Shown here piece after piece: positions 43,746 through 52,101 of a DNA stretch of 64,000 nt. The stretch lies in contig CAKUFK010000002.1 of assembly GCA_934647945.1 (NCBI GenBank), forward strand, positions 282,517 to 346,516, in the 5' to 3' direction. The stretch comes from an uncultured Eubacteriales bacterium (GTDB taxonomy: Bacteria > Bacillota > Clostridia > Oscillospirales > Acutalibacteraceae). Numbering within the stretch: position 1 is the stretch's first letter; each line of letters begins with the position of its first letter. A model generated the notes under the pieces. The model saw only the letters and a list, made by a program, of their open reading frames with translations, ran no database searches and was not told the origin of the DNA. The position numbers and the translations under genes are program-made.

Positions 43746-44813
43746 ATGGCAAAGAAAATGCGCATTCGAAAACTGGCGGTCGTTCTGCTCGTCCTGTCCA
43801 TGCTGACGGGGATGCTGGGAGGATTCTCGGCCTTCGCGGCGGACAAAACCAAAGAAATCACCATCACTACCAACACCGACGACAACCCATTTCTCCGTGT
43901 CGCCCTGTATTCCAGCGTCTTCAAAACCGGCGGTCCCTTTACCGTCCGCTGTGAAATGAAGATCGACAGCTATACCCCGAACAAGTCCGACGCCAACATC
44001 TTTGTCAACATAGCCGACGGACGAGACTCCAAGCAGGAGGTTGTCTGGCTGAACACCTGGAAACGGAAGACCAGCGGCTGGGTCGAGATGACCGACGAAA
44101 ACGGCGCTTATATCACCTTTGAAAACATCAACAAGGTCATGATCAGCGGCGCGCTGGAGGACTTTGCCCTCCTGCAGTTTGGCTCCTACTATGTCGATTC
44201 GGTCATTCATTACCGCAATTTCCGCATTCTCAACGCGGCCGGTTCCGTCGTCTATTCCTGGGATGACGACGCGTCCATTACTGTCGGCGACGATGTCCGG
44301 GACCTGGAAACCAGGAATCTGTACGGTCTGACCTTCGGGGACGGCAGCGCGGACTACATCATCAGCGAGAGCGAGGCCGGCGGCGGCGGCCCGGCCGTGA
44401 CCGATCCGCCGACCGAAGCTCCGACGACGGCAAACAACACCACCCCGCCCACCTCCGGCGTCACCAACACCCCTGGCCCGGGCGGCAACACCACGACTCC
44501 TCCCGAATCCAGCGACCCCACGACCGTCGATCCCGCCGCCACGACCACCGAGCCGTCGACGGATCCCTCGGCCGCCGCGCCTGATTCTTCTCCGGACAGC
44601 AGCGACGTCCCGGTCGGCGGAGACCCCGCTTCGTCCACTCCGGGTACCCAGGACAAAGGCGGACTTGGCGTCGGTGCCATCATCGGTATCATCGCCGGAG
44701 CCATTGTGGTGCTGGCCGGCGCGGCCTTCGGCATCCTCTACGCCACCAAAAAGCTTCCCTGGATGAAGCAGGGCGCTGAAGAGACCCAGCCGGAAGAGCC
44801 CAAAGACGAATAA
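43746..44813 (+). CDS. Secreted surface protein with one beta module and C-terminal anchor
   Basis: This 355-residue protein has a signal peptide (residues 1 to about 30, with an AFA cleavage region), a beta-rich module (about 35-200) and a Thr/Pro/Ser-rich spacer (about 215-295). It ends in a hydrophobic helix (about 302-330, VGAIIGIIAGAIVVLAGAA) followed by a charged tail. This is the layout of a cell-wall-spanning, membrane-anchored surface protein. The module shares the pattern FTVRCEMKIDSY and then YRNFRILNAAGSVVYSW with both modules of the next gene. The start has GGAAGGG 9 bases upstream. The function is probably carbohydrate contact or adhesion, inferred from context. I do not recognise the domain. 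Confidence 0.7.
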   Translation: MAKKMRIRKLAVVLLVLSMLTGMLGGFSAFAADKTKEITITTNTDDNPFLRVALYSSVFKTGGPFTVRCEMKIDSYTPNKSDANIFVNIADGRDSKQEVVWLNTWKRKTSGWVEMTDENGAYITFENINKVMISGALEDFALLQFGSYYVDSVIHYRNFRILNAAGSVVYSWDDDASITVGDDVRDLETRNLYGLTFGDGSADYIISESEAGGGGPAVTDPPTEAPTTANNTTPPTSGVTNTPGPGGNTTTPPESSDPTTVDPAATTTEPSTDPSAAAPDSSPDSSDVPVGGDPASSTPGTQDKGGLGVGAIIGIIAGAIVVLAGAAFGILYATKKLPWMKQGAEETQPEEPKDE

Positions 44814-44887
44814 TCCGCTCCGCGAACCTGTTTCCTTGTACCCCGCAAACAGGAATGTTTGTGAATTTATAAAAAGGAGTGTCAGGA

Positions 44888-46453
44888 ATGAAATTGCATC
44901 GTCTCAAACGGACAGTGGCCATCCTCGCCTGCGTGTTTGTCCTCGGCGGCATCGCGGCCATCGGTGCCGGCGCGGAAGACGCCGCTTACGCCCCGAACCG
45001 GAGCCTCACCATCTCCAACGTCTCGGCCTCCACGGCTGCTCTTCGGATGTCGGTCCTCCCCCGCAACATCGGCGCTTTGGACGCGCCCAATGGCCCCTAC
45101 CATGTATGGGCCAGAATGAACATCGAGAACCTCGAAGCCATCAACACCGGCACGGACGCTGAGGTCAGCCTCGCGGTGAAATACGGATATTTCCCCGCCG
45201 GCGGCAGCGACATGGTTTACAAGACCGTCAATCTGCGCACCTGGACGGCCGACACCGACGGCTTTGTCGATATGGTGACCGAGGACGGCCCCCATTTCGC
45301 CATCGATGCCATCGACGCCTCTCAGGAAGACGACGTGTACTGTGAATTCATCCTGGAATTCACCATGACGAACGCCAAAGGCGATTTCACCGTCGCCGAC
45401 CTGGTGATCGCGGACAAGGACGACGAGATCGTCTATTCCCTGGCCAACGACCCCTGCTTCTCCGGTATCACCGATTTCTCCCGGAAGCAGAGCAGCGAAC
45501 CCGGCTTCATGTGGGCTCCGGTCATCAGCGGCGGCGACGCCTCCATCCGGGTTGACACCGCGGGTGAAAACACCTACGTTCCCAACTACGTGCTGACCAT
45601 GGATATCCCCGCAAACGTCGAGGGGGAGACCTCCGCCTATCCGGAAAGCTTCGGATATCTGCATCTGAACATCAACAACCCTCCCTCCACCGCCTTCACC
45701 GCGGAAAAGAGCCCCTACACCCTGCGTGGCATGGTCAAGGTGGAAGATTTCGCCAAGAACACCTCTCAGCTCAATGCCGAGGCCATCGCACGCGGCCAGA
45801 ATCCCGCCTTTCTGATGGGGACTCCCTTTGGCCGGTATCACGGCCTGACCGGGAACACGGACGGCTGGGTTCCCTTCCTCAAGGGGGACGGCACTCCCTT
45901 TACCTTTACGTATGATGAGGTTGCCGGAGCCGGCAAGAGCGGCTGGTATGCCCAGTTCTGGTGCTCTTGGGGCGCTACCGGAAAATACTCCCTCGCGGAT
46001 TTTGAGGTCCTGGACAAGGACGGCAATGTGGTTTACAGCTTCGCGGGAGACACCAGCCTCACCAACGGATATTCCGCCAAGCCGGGCGTCAGCCCCACGG
46101 CCGAAGGCGTATATCTGTGGGCCAACGACTATGTCGGCGTGAGCAATGATACCCGTATCGATTACCGCTACAGCATCGCGGAAACCTTGACCGACCATAC
46201 CGCGGATGATTACAAAATCCGGACCTTTGACGAGACCTATACCCCCTATGTCGCCCCCGTTACTTCCGATGCGTCGGTTCCCTCCACGCCGGGGACCGGA
46301 TCCACCCCCTCGGCCGGCGGTTCCTCTGACGGGTCTGTCGCCTCCACTCCCTCGACGCCTTCCACCGGGGCCGGGTTCCCGATGATCGTCTTGGGTGTCG
46401 GCGCGGCTGCCGCGGCTGCCGCCCTCGTGACCTTCCGCAAAAAACATCGCTGA
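44888..46453 (+). CDS. Secreted surface protein with two beta modules
   Basis: This 521-residue protein has a signal peptide (residues 1 to about 30) and two related beta modules (about 40-190 and 210-405), recognised by repeated patterns such as YHVWARMNIENL versus YTLRGMVKVEDF, and FTVADLVIADKDDEIVYSL versus YSLADFEVLDKDGNVVYSF. The C-terminus is a Ser/Thr/Pro linker, then TPSTG, a hydrophobic helix and the basic tail RKKHR, like a divergent sortase signal or a membrane anchor. ATG 44888 has AAAGGAG 8 bases upstream; the GTG nine bases earlier is less likely. It is a paralogue of the preceding gene and lies between permease genes, so a substrate-capture role is inferred. Confidence 0.7.
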   Translation: MKLHRLKRTVAILACVFVLGGIAAIGAGAEDAAYAPNRSLTISNVSASTAALRMSVLPRNIGALDAPNGPYHVWARMNIENLEAINTGTDAEVSLAVKYGYFPAGGSDMVYKTVNLRTWTADTDGFVDMVTEDGPHFAIDAIDASQEDDVYCEFILEFTMTNAKGDFTVADLVIADKDDEIVYSLANDPCFSGITDFSRKQSSEPGFMWAPVISGGDASIRVDTAGENTYVPNYVLTMDIPANVEGETSAYPESFGYLHLNINNPPSTAFTAEKSPYTLRGMVKVEDFAKNTSQLNAEAIARGQNPAFLMGTPFGRYHGLTGNTDGWVPFLKGDGTPFTFTYDEVAGAGKSGWYAQFWCSWGATGKYSLADFEVLDKDGNVVYSFAGDTSLTNGYSAKPGVSPTAEGVYLWANDYVGVSNDTRIDYRYSIAETLTDHTADDYKIRTFDETYTPYVAPVTSDASVPSTPGTGSTPSAGGSSDGSVASTPSTPSTGAGFPMIVLGVGAAAAAAALVTFRKKHR

Positions 46454-46474
46454 CCCCCCAATCTCCCATCGGAC

Positions 46475-46500
46475 GGGGGACCGCCGCAGCGGCGGCCCCC
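46475..46500 (+). other. Intercistronic hairpin before the second MalG-type permease
   Basis: Arms of 11 bases with one bulged A (46475-46486 and 46490-46500) form a very GC-rich stem with no T-run. It lies between the abundant surface-protein gene and the permease gene and may stabilise or attenuate the upstream message. Confidence 0.55.
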
Positions 46501-46543
46501 GCCCGGCGGGCTTCCATTATGAAACTGCAAAGGGATGAACGTT

Positions 46544-47566
46544 ATGGTCAATTCGCCAAACCTCCGGAACCGCGGCCCTCTCGGAACGGTTTTTTCAAAC
46601 CGGGTGCGCTCCGTGCGCCTTGCCGGCCGCCTGACCCGCGGATTCGGCAAAGCCGTCCTGCTCATCGGGCTCTGCTTCGTCATGATCTACCCCATATTGT
46701 TCATCCTCTCGTCGGGATTCAAATCCATTGAGGATATCTATAACCCGTCGGTGGTTTGGGTCCCGCAGCAGTTCAGCCTGCAGGCAATGGATGTCGCCAT
46801 CCGGATCCTCGAGTATCCCAAGGCTCTCCTGAAAACGGCGTCCATCCTGGTGCCGAGCGTGATGCTGCAGCTCTTGACCGTACTGCTGGCAGGCTACGGC
46901 TTTGCGCGGTTCCGCTTTCCGGGACGCAGCCTGTTTTTCGGCGTGCTGATCTTTACCATCATCGTGCCGGTCCAGTCCTATATCATCCCCCTGTTCGTCA
47001 ATATGAAAAACTTTGACTATTTCGGCATCGGGTCCCTGATCGGCCTTGTCACCGGTGAGCCTGTCACGAGCAATCTCATCGACAGCCCGGCGGTATTCTA
47101 TATCCTCGCCCTTTTCGGCATGGGTATCCGGTCAGGGCTGTGTATCTTCATCATCCGCCAGTTCTTCCGCAATATGCCGGTGGAGCTGGAAGAAGCGGCG
47201 ATGATCGACGGCTGCGGGTCCTTCGGTACCTTCCTGCGTGTCATGATCCCGAACACCCTGCCGCTGATCGCCACCGTTCTGGTGTTTTCCATCGTTTGGT
47301 ATTACAACGACTATTACCTCTCCGCCATCTTTTTCCGCGCGGATTTTCCCTTATCCGTGAGTCTGACCAACATGAGCAAGCTGCTGGGCACCTACAGCCA
47401 GGGGCTGCAGGGCATGGGCGGCATGACAGGGCAGGAGCTGGGGCTGATGAAAGAGCCCGTCCTCGCCTGCGGCTGCCTGCTGACCCTTCTTCCCCTGATC
47501 CTGATGTATGTGCTCCTCCAGCGGTATTTCACCGAAGGCGTGGAACGCAGCGGCATTGTCGGCTGA
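46544..47566 (+). CDS. Carbohydrate ABC transporter permease, second set (MalG type)
   Basis: This 340-residue membrane protein has the EAA motif EEAAMIDGCGSFGTFLRV and six main hydrophobic segments. It includes an extra loop (about residues 160-190) compared with typical 280-residue MalG proteins. Together with the MalF-type protein at 42758 it makes the second channel of the locus. The ATG at 46544 is preferred over 46535 because AAAGGG would abut the latter. It precedes a lipoprotein binding-protein gene by 49 bases. Confidence 0.9.
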   Translation: MVNSPNLRNRGPLGTVFSNRVRSVRLAGRLTRGFGKAVLLIGLCFVMIYPILFILSSGFKSIEDIYNPSVVWVPQQFSLQAMDVAIRILEYPKALLKTASILVPSVMLQLLTVLLAGYGFARFRFPGRSLFFGVLIFTIIVPVQSYIIPLFVNMKNFDYFGIGSLIGLVTGEPVTSNLIDSPAVFYILALFGMGIRSGLCIFIIRQFFRNMPVELEEAAMIDGCGSFGTFLRVMIPNTLPLIATVLVFSIVWYYNDYYLSAIFFRADFPLSVSLTNMSKLLGTYSQGLQGMGGMTGQELGLMKEPVLACGCLLTLLPLILMYVLLQRYFTEGVERSGIVG

Positions 47567-47615
47567 CCGGCTCCCTTCAGATTTTGCCAGTATGGCAGGA
47601 AAGGATCGATACAAT

Positions 47616-48917
47616 ATGACGAAAAAGTCCCTCATCCGGTCAGCGGCCGTCGCCCTTACGGCCCTGCTGACCCTCTCTGTCGCCGCCTGCAACGGCAGCC
47701 CCGCCTCCAGCGGGGAACCGGGCGGAAAGGACAAGGCTTCTCAGCTGGAGGCCGAAAAAGGCAAGAAGCTCACCTTCATGCTGCCCGCATTCGATTATCA
47801 GGATGATAGCAAATTTGAAAACCAGGTTCTCAAAGCCTTCAAAGAGCAGTATCCCGATATCGAGCTGGAGCTCATCACGGCGTCCATCGACAACTGGATG
47901 GTCAAGCTGCGCACCAGCGCCAGCAGCGGAGAAGCCATCGACGTGTTCCAGGACAGCGCCAACAACAATCCCATGTACGCCCTGCGCGGCATCAACCAGC
48001 CCCTGCAGGACTACATCGATATGAACAACCCGAATCTGCACAAGGAAACCATGGACACCGTCTTCTGCTACAACGGCAACTATTACGTCGCTGTGACCGA
48101 GCCGGATCCCTGTGTCCTGTTCTATAACAAAGAGATCTTTGAAAGCGAGGGCCTCGAAACGCCGGAAGAGCTGTATCAGGCCGGCGACTGGAATTTCGAC
48201 AGCCTGGCCCGCATTGCCAAGCAGCTCACCTACAGCAACAACAGCGGCAAACGCTGGGGCCTCGCCTGCAATTATCCTTATATCTTCTTCGGGGCGAATG
48301 CCACCTCCATGGTCAAGCTCGATCAAAACTATAAATACACCCTGAACATCACTGACCCCAACCTGATGAAATCGCTGGAAGTGATCCAGGACGCCTGGTA
48401 CACCAACCAGTGGGAAGGCTGGGAAGGGACCCCCTGGAACGCCTTCTATAACGGCTCCGCCGCCATGCTCGCGGATTTCAAATGGGTGGAGCAGAACATC
48501 CTGGAGGCCAAGGAATACGGCCTTTGTGATTTTGAATACGGCATGGTTCCCATGGCCACCGGCCCCAACAATCCGGACGGCCTGACCCCCATGACGGCTT
48601 TCGGATACGCCATGGGCAACGGCTGCGACACTCCCTATCATTCCGGGATCCTGATCGATATGCTCATCAATGGTGAAGCGGAAGACAACGCGAAAAATTA
48701 CGCCAACTTCCCGGCCGAGCATATCAAAACCTATGAAGAGCTCGGGAAAAAGCTCTATCCCATCAACAGTTACGATTCGGCCGTGGGCGGTGCGTTCGAA
48801 ATCTGCCAGGCTATCGCCGCGGGGCAGAGCATTCCGCAGGCCATCGCGGAATACACCCCCATCTATCAGCAGAAGGTCGACGAAGCCAACGGCGTGATCC
48901 AAGGCGACAACTCGTAA
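47616..48917 (+). CDS. Family 1 solute-binding lipoprotein
   Basis: This 433-residue protein has a lipoprotein signal with the lipobox LSVAAC (Cys at about residue 26), then a typical sugar-binding fold of the MalE/UgpB kind, with KKLTFMLPAFDYQD, FKEQYPDIELELI, AIDVFQDSANNNP and VLFYNKEIFESEGL. It would be membrane-tethered outside the cell and feed the second permease pair. ATG 47616 has AGGAAAGG 9 bases upstream. Size and features are standard. Ligand not deducible. Confidence 0.93.
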   Translation: MTKKSLIRSAAVALTALLTLSVAACNGSPASSGEPGGKDKASQLEAEKGKKLTFMLPAFDYQDDSKFENQVLKAFKEQYPDIELELITASIDNWMVKLRTSASSGEAIDVFQDSANNNPMYALRGINQPLQDYIDMNNPNLHKETMDTVFCYNGNYYVAVTEPDPCVLFYNKEIFESEGLETPEELYQAGDWNFDSLARIAKQLTYSNNSGKRWGLACNYPYIFFGANATSMVKLDQNYKYTLNITDPNLMKSLEVIQDAWYTNQWEGWEGTPWNAFYNGSAAMLADFKWVEQNILEAKEYGLCDFEYGMVPMATGPNNPDGLTPMTAFGYAMGNGCDTPYHSGILIDMLINGEAEDNAKNYANFPAEHIKTYEELGKKLYPINSYDSAVGGAFEICQAIAAGQSIPQAIAEYTPIYQQKVDEANGVIQGDNS

Positions 48918-48938
48918 CCGACCAGGAAAGGCAGGGAT

Positions 48939-50849
48939 ATGCCCATGAAAATCAAACAGATCGGAGCGGGACTGCTGGCGGCATTGATGATTCTGACCGT
49001 CGCCGGATGCAAGCCGTCCGATGATCCGGTGTCCGACTCTTCCCTGAGCGAGAGCGGCTCCACCGATCCCTCCGGCGAGACTGGACCGGGCACCGACTCC
49101 ACCACCGATCCCCTTGGTACAGACGGATCGGATCCCACCAACCCCGATTCCTCCTCCGGTTCGGGCTCCACCGCCAGCCGTCCCCCCGTCACGACCACCT
49201 CACCGGTGGTTGTCGAGCCGACCGACAGCAATTTTGTCATCACCAAGGACGGCGCCGCGAAAGCCTGTATCGTCATCCCCTCCTCCCCGTCCAAAAAAGT
49301 TAAAACGGCGGCGGAGGATCTGCAGGCGGTACTGGAACAAATCACCGGCGCCAAGCTGGAAATCGTGGCGGACAACGCCTCCATCCCCCAGCCGAACCGG
49401 ATCCTGGTGGGTCCCACGGCCCAGACAGGGCAGCTCGGCATTTCGCAGCCAACCGGCTACCCGTCCAAAGAACGGGTGATCCTCAAGCGTCAGGACAACA
49501 ACCTGGTTCTCATCGGGAATGACGACGCGGAATACAAAGGCACCCAATTTGCCGTGAACATGTTTCTCGAACGGCTCGGCTGCGGCTGGTACGGTCCCCA
49601 GGCCCTATGGCAGGTCATTCCGGAAATGAAAACCATCGCGATCGATCAACTGAACGTCGACCATACCCCCCAGTTCTCCGCCCGGATCAGCAATGTGTTC
49701 TTCAATTACGAAAAGTTTTCAGAGAGATGGTACATGGGCGGGGATGAGAAGGACGTGGGGCATAACATCGCCAAGCTCGTACCCCGGGAAACCTATTATC
49801 CGAGCCATTCGGAATGGTTCGCCCTTGTAAACGGCCGGCGGGATCCCTACAGTGCCTCGGATACCTATTGGCAGTACTGCTACTCCAACAAGGAGCTCGC
49901 CAAAGAGGTGGCCAAAAAGCTCATCGAGATTTTTGACCAGCGTCCCAACCTGACCAACTACGCCATCGGCGCCAACGACGGCTGGGAAAAGAACTGGTGT
50001 GAATGCAGCGACTGCACCCGGCTCGGCAACGATACCGACGAGCTGCTGACCTTCGCCAACAACGTGGCGGCGGAGCTGAAAAAGAAGTATCCGGACAAAA
50101 AGCTGACGATCCTGAGCTACCATTCCATCTATTTCCCGCCTCAAAGCAACATTAAGGCGGATCCGATGGTGGACGTCATGTTCTGCCGCGAGACGAGCAT
50201 GATGGCGCCGCTCGACCTGAATCTCAAGCTCCCGACCGGATACAATGCCATCACCCACAATACCTATACCCAGTCCTGGCTGGACAACTTCAAAAGCTAT
50301 ATCCAAAAGGCCAGCGTCAAGACCGTCTCCATCTGGGAATGGAACTGCATTGCCGCGGATAAGGCCGCGTGGGCGGAAATCCCCTGGGTACAGGGGAACG
50401 TAGCCACCCGCAACCAGAAGCTGTGGAAAGACAATGGGGCGTCCTACATCTATTACGACCAGGGTCCCAGCTCCACCTACCGCGAAAACCGCACCAGCTT
50501 CGCCGTGCGGTGGCCGCTCTGGTACGTCTCCTCCAAAGGCATGTGGGACGGCAGCCTGACTGGTGAGGACATTCTCATGGACGCCTGTCAAAAGCTCTTC
50601 GGCAACGCCGCCAATGAGATGTTCGCCTATTACAAGGCGCTCGCCGACAGCAGTGAGCTCTGCCGCTCCACCAATACGATCTGCTGGGTGCCGCCCGAGC
50701 CCAATGAGGTCTATACCTCCTCCCGCGTCAAGGTCATCGACGCCGCCGTCAACGCGGCAAAAGCCAAAATGGGCAGCGTCACCGCGGTGCAAAAGGAACG
50801 GATGGAAGCCCAATTCCAATACTGGAACAACGCCAAAGCCCTCGTATAG
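48939..50849 (+). CDS. DUF4838 lipoprotein, extracellular paralogue
   Basis: This 636-residue protein has a lipoprotein signal with lipobox LTVAGC (Cys at about residue 24). A Ser/Thr/Pro/Asp linker (about 25-95) is followed by the same two-part body as the cytosolic protein at 28071: a GH20b-like N-terminal domain (about 100-220) and a DUF4838 barrel (about 230-570), with CGWYGPQALWQVIPE, RWYMGGDEK, GANDGWEKNWCEC and SIWEWNCIAADKAAW. It is probably a surface glycan-acting enzyme. ATG 48939 is used; 48945 is a close alternative. It is the last gene of the operon and is followed by a terminator. Confidence 0.87.
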   Translation: MPMKIKQIGAGLLAALMILTVAGCKPSDDPVSDSSLSESGSTDPSGETGPGTDSTTDPLGTDGSDPTNPDSSSGSGSTASRPPVTTTSPVVVEPTDSNFVITKDGAAKACIVIPSSPSKKVKTAAEDLQAVLEQITGAKLEIVADNASIPQPNRILVGPTAQTGQLGISQPTGYPSKERVILKRQDNNLVLIGNDDAEYKGTQFAVNMFLERLGCGWYGPQALWQVIPEMKTIAIDQLNVDHTPQFSARISNVFFNYEKFSERWYMGGDEKDVGHNIAKLVPRETYYPSHSEWFALVNGRRDPYSASDTYWQYCYSNKELAKEVAKKLIEIFDQRPNLTNYAIGANDGWEKNWCECSDCTRLGNDTDELLTFANNVAAELKKKYPDKKLTILSYHSIYFPPQSNIKADPMVDVMFCRETSMMAPLDLNLKLPTGYNAITHNTYTQSWLDNFKSYIQKASVKTVSIWEWNCIAADKAAWAEIPWVQGNVATRNQKLWKDNGASYIYYDQGPSSTYRENRTSFAVRWPLWYVSSKGMWDGSLTGEDILMDACQKLFGNAANEMFAYYKALADSSELCRSTNTICWVPPEPNEVYTSSRVKVIDAAVNAAKAKMGSVTAVQKERMEAQFQYWNNAKALV

Positions 50850-50862
50850 CCTTCTATCGGAT

Positions 50863-50898
50863 CCGCCCTCGGGGGAGATATCCCGCGGGGGCGGTTTT
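50863..50898 (+). terminator. Terminator ending the glycan operon
   Basis: Arms of about 14 bases with one wobble pair and one mismatch, GC-rich, starting 14 bases after the DUF4838 stop and followed by TTTT at 50895-50898. Confidence 0.75.
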
Positions 50899-50908
50899 CC
50901 TGTTCCGG

Positions 50909-50937
50909 TTGCTTTTTTGGTGCCTCTCCGATATACT
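50909..50937 (+). promoter_or_regulatory. Sigma-A promoter for the TIM-barrel gene
   Basis: TTGCTT (50909-50914), 17 bases, TATACT (50932-50937). The predicted start (about 50944) falls at the ribosome site AGGAAAGG (50944-50951), so the leader is very short. Confidence 0.7.
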
Positions 50938-50960
50938 GGTGCCAGGAAAGGGTGATCGGC

Positions 50961-51848
50961 ATGGTCAAGCTCATCCCCGTACAATATGGAGTCCGCTCTT
51001 ACCCGGAGGGGATCCGTCCAAAGATTCAGGAAATCGCCGGCCATTTCGACAAGACGGCCATTCATCCTCTGCTTCCCCGTTTTTCCCTGCACACGGAATA
51101 CAGCTGCTATGCCAGAGAACTGTGTTCACCGCTGCTCTCCTCCTTCCCTACCTTGTGTTCCAGCCATCGGCAGGGGATTCCGCAGCTCTGGTATTCCGAG
51201 GCGTGGGCGGCCGAATTCGCGGAGTTCATCCGGGTTTTGTGTGCCGGACAGACGCCGTCGGTCATCGAGATTCATCCGCCGTTTTCCGACTACACCGATT
51301 TTGCCGCGTTTCTTTCTCACTACGCGGTGTTTGAAGAACGCATCCTGTCCGTCTATCCCCAGGTGCGGATACTGATCGAAAACCGCTTCGGCACCGCCTA
51401 TCGGGGATCCCCCTTCCTGTTCTCTTCAGCCCGGGACTTCCTGGAACTCGCTGAACGGCTGGACGCTTCCGGCCTGCATCTTCAGATTGCCTGGGACATC
51501 CCGCAGTTTTTCACGGCGCTCGGCTCCTCACCACGAACCATGGAAACGGATCTGCACAGCGTCGCTCCGGTCATACACGCCGCAGCCGGTATTCATTTAT
51601 GGGGGAAAAAAGACAGCGGCCGGCGCAAGCGTGTCGCCCACTGCGGCAGCCTGGACGATTATTTTCGCGGGAAAAGCACTCTCAAACGGGCCTTTCTCGC
51701 CTGCCTCCACGACCTTCTGGACGACGGTCTCCCCCGCCTTTTTGTCCCGGAGGTCAACAGCGGGCAATCTGATCTCGACGCGATCGTAAGGGACCTGCTC
51801 GAGGCGGGATTCCGGTTCGAGCCGGACGGGGATTGGGATCCGTCTTAA
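50961..51848 (+). CDS. Xylose-isomerase-like TIM-barrel protein
   Basis: This 295-residue protein has the pattern of an AP endonuclease 2/xylose isomerase-like TIM barrel: strand-helix alternation with acidic or His residues at strand ends, such as VIEIHPPF, ILIENRFGTA, LQIAWDIPQFF, GIHLWGK and LFVPEVN. Members are sugar isomerases, epimerases or metal-dependent nucleases. No close family is recognised. ATG 50961 follows AGGAAAGG with 9 bases; an in-frame GTG at 50952 abuts it. It has its own promoter and lies between the transporter locus and the amino-sugar unit, so sugar metabolism is a reasonable inference. The 51849-52037 gap shows no gene. Confidence 0.6.
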   Translation: MVKLIPVQYGVRSYPEGIRPKIQEIAGHFDKTAIHPLLPRFSLHTEYSCYARELCSPLLSSFPTLCSSHRQGIPQLWYSEAWAAEFAEFIRVLCAGQTPSVIEIHPPFSDYTDFAAFLSHYAVFEERILSVYPQVRILIENRFGTAYRGSPFLFSSARDFLELAERLDASGLHLQIAWDIPQFFTALGSSPRTMETDLHSVAPVIHAAAGIHLWGKKDSGRRKRVAHCGSLDDYFRGKSTLKRAFLACLHDLLDDGLPRLFVPEVNSGQSDLDAIVRDLLEAGFRFEPDGDWDPS

Positions 51849-52037
51849 TTCACGCCCCGCTGTCCTGCCGGGAAACGGCCCCCTGGTATGGCCGAAAAGA
51901 AAAGGGCCTGATAAATACAGTTCCCTTTCAAGGGCGTATATTGGCCATACGGCCGGCCGTTTTCGCCATTCCGGCTTTGACGCTCTAAAAACACTACAAT
52001 TCGTGGAGTTCCGAGCGGATAATCCACAATTTATAGG

Positions 52038-52065
52038 TTGACGCTCTCCCCAAAAGGGGTATATT
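52038..52065 (+). promoter_or_regulatory. Sigma-A promoter of the amino-sugar unit with operator-like spacer
   Basis: TTGACG (52038-52043), 16 bases, TATATT (52060-52065). The spacer contains the palindrome CCCCAAAAGGGG (52048-52059). The sequence TTGACGCTCT also occurs upstream at 51977-51986, a 10-base direct repeat. The helix-turn-helix protein encoded next could bind here (inference). Confidence 0.7.
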
Positions 52066-52101
52066 CTTGAGATATATTCCAGAATAAAGGCGGACCAGCA
52101 A

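Noticed and set aside
44882..46447. A 521-codon frame antisense to the two-module surface protein
   Set aside because: It mirrors the real gene almost exactly and has Gly/Val/Asp-rich antisense composition with no ribosome site.
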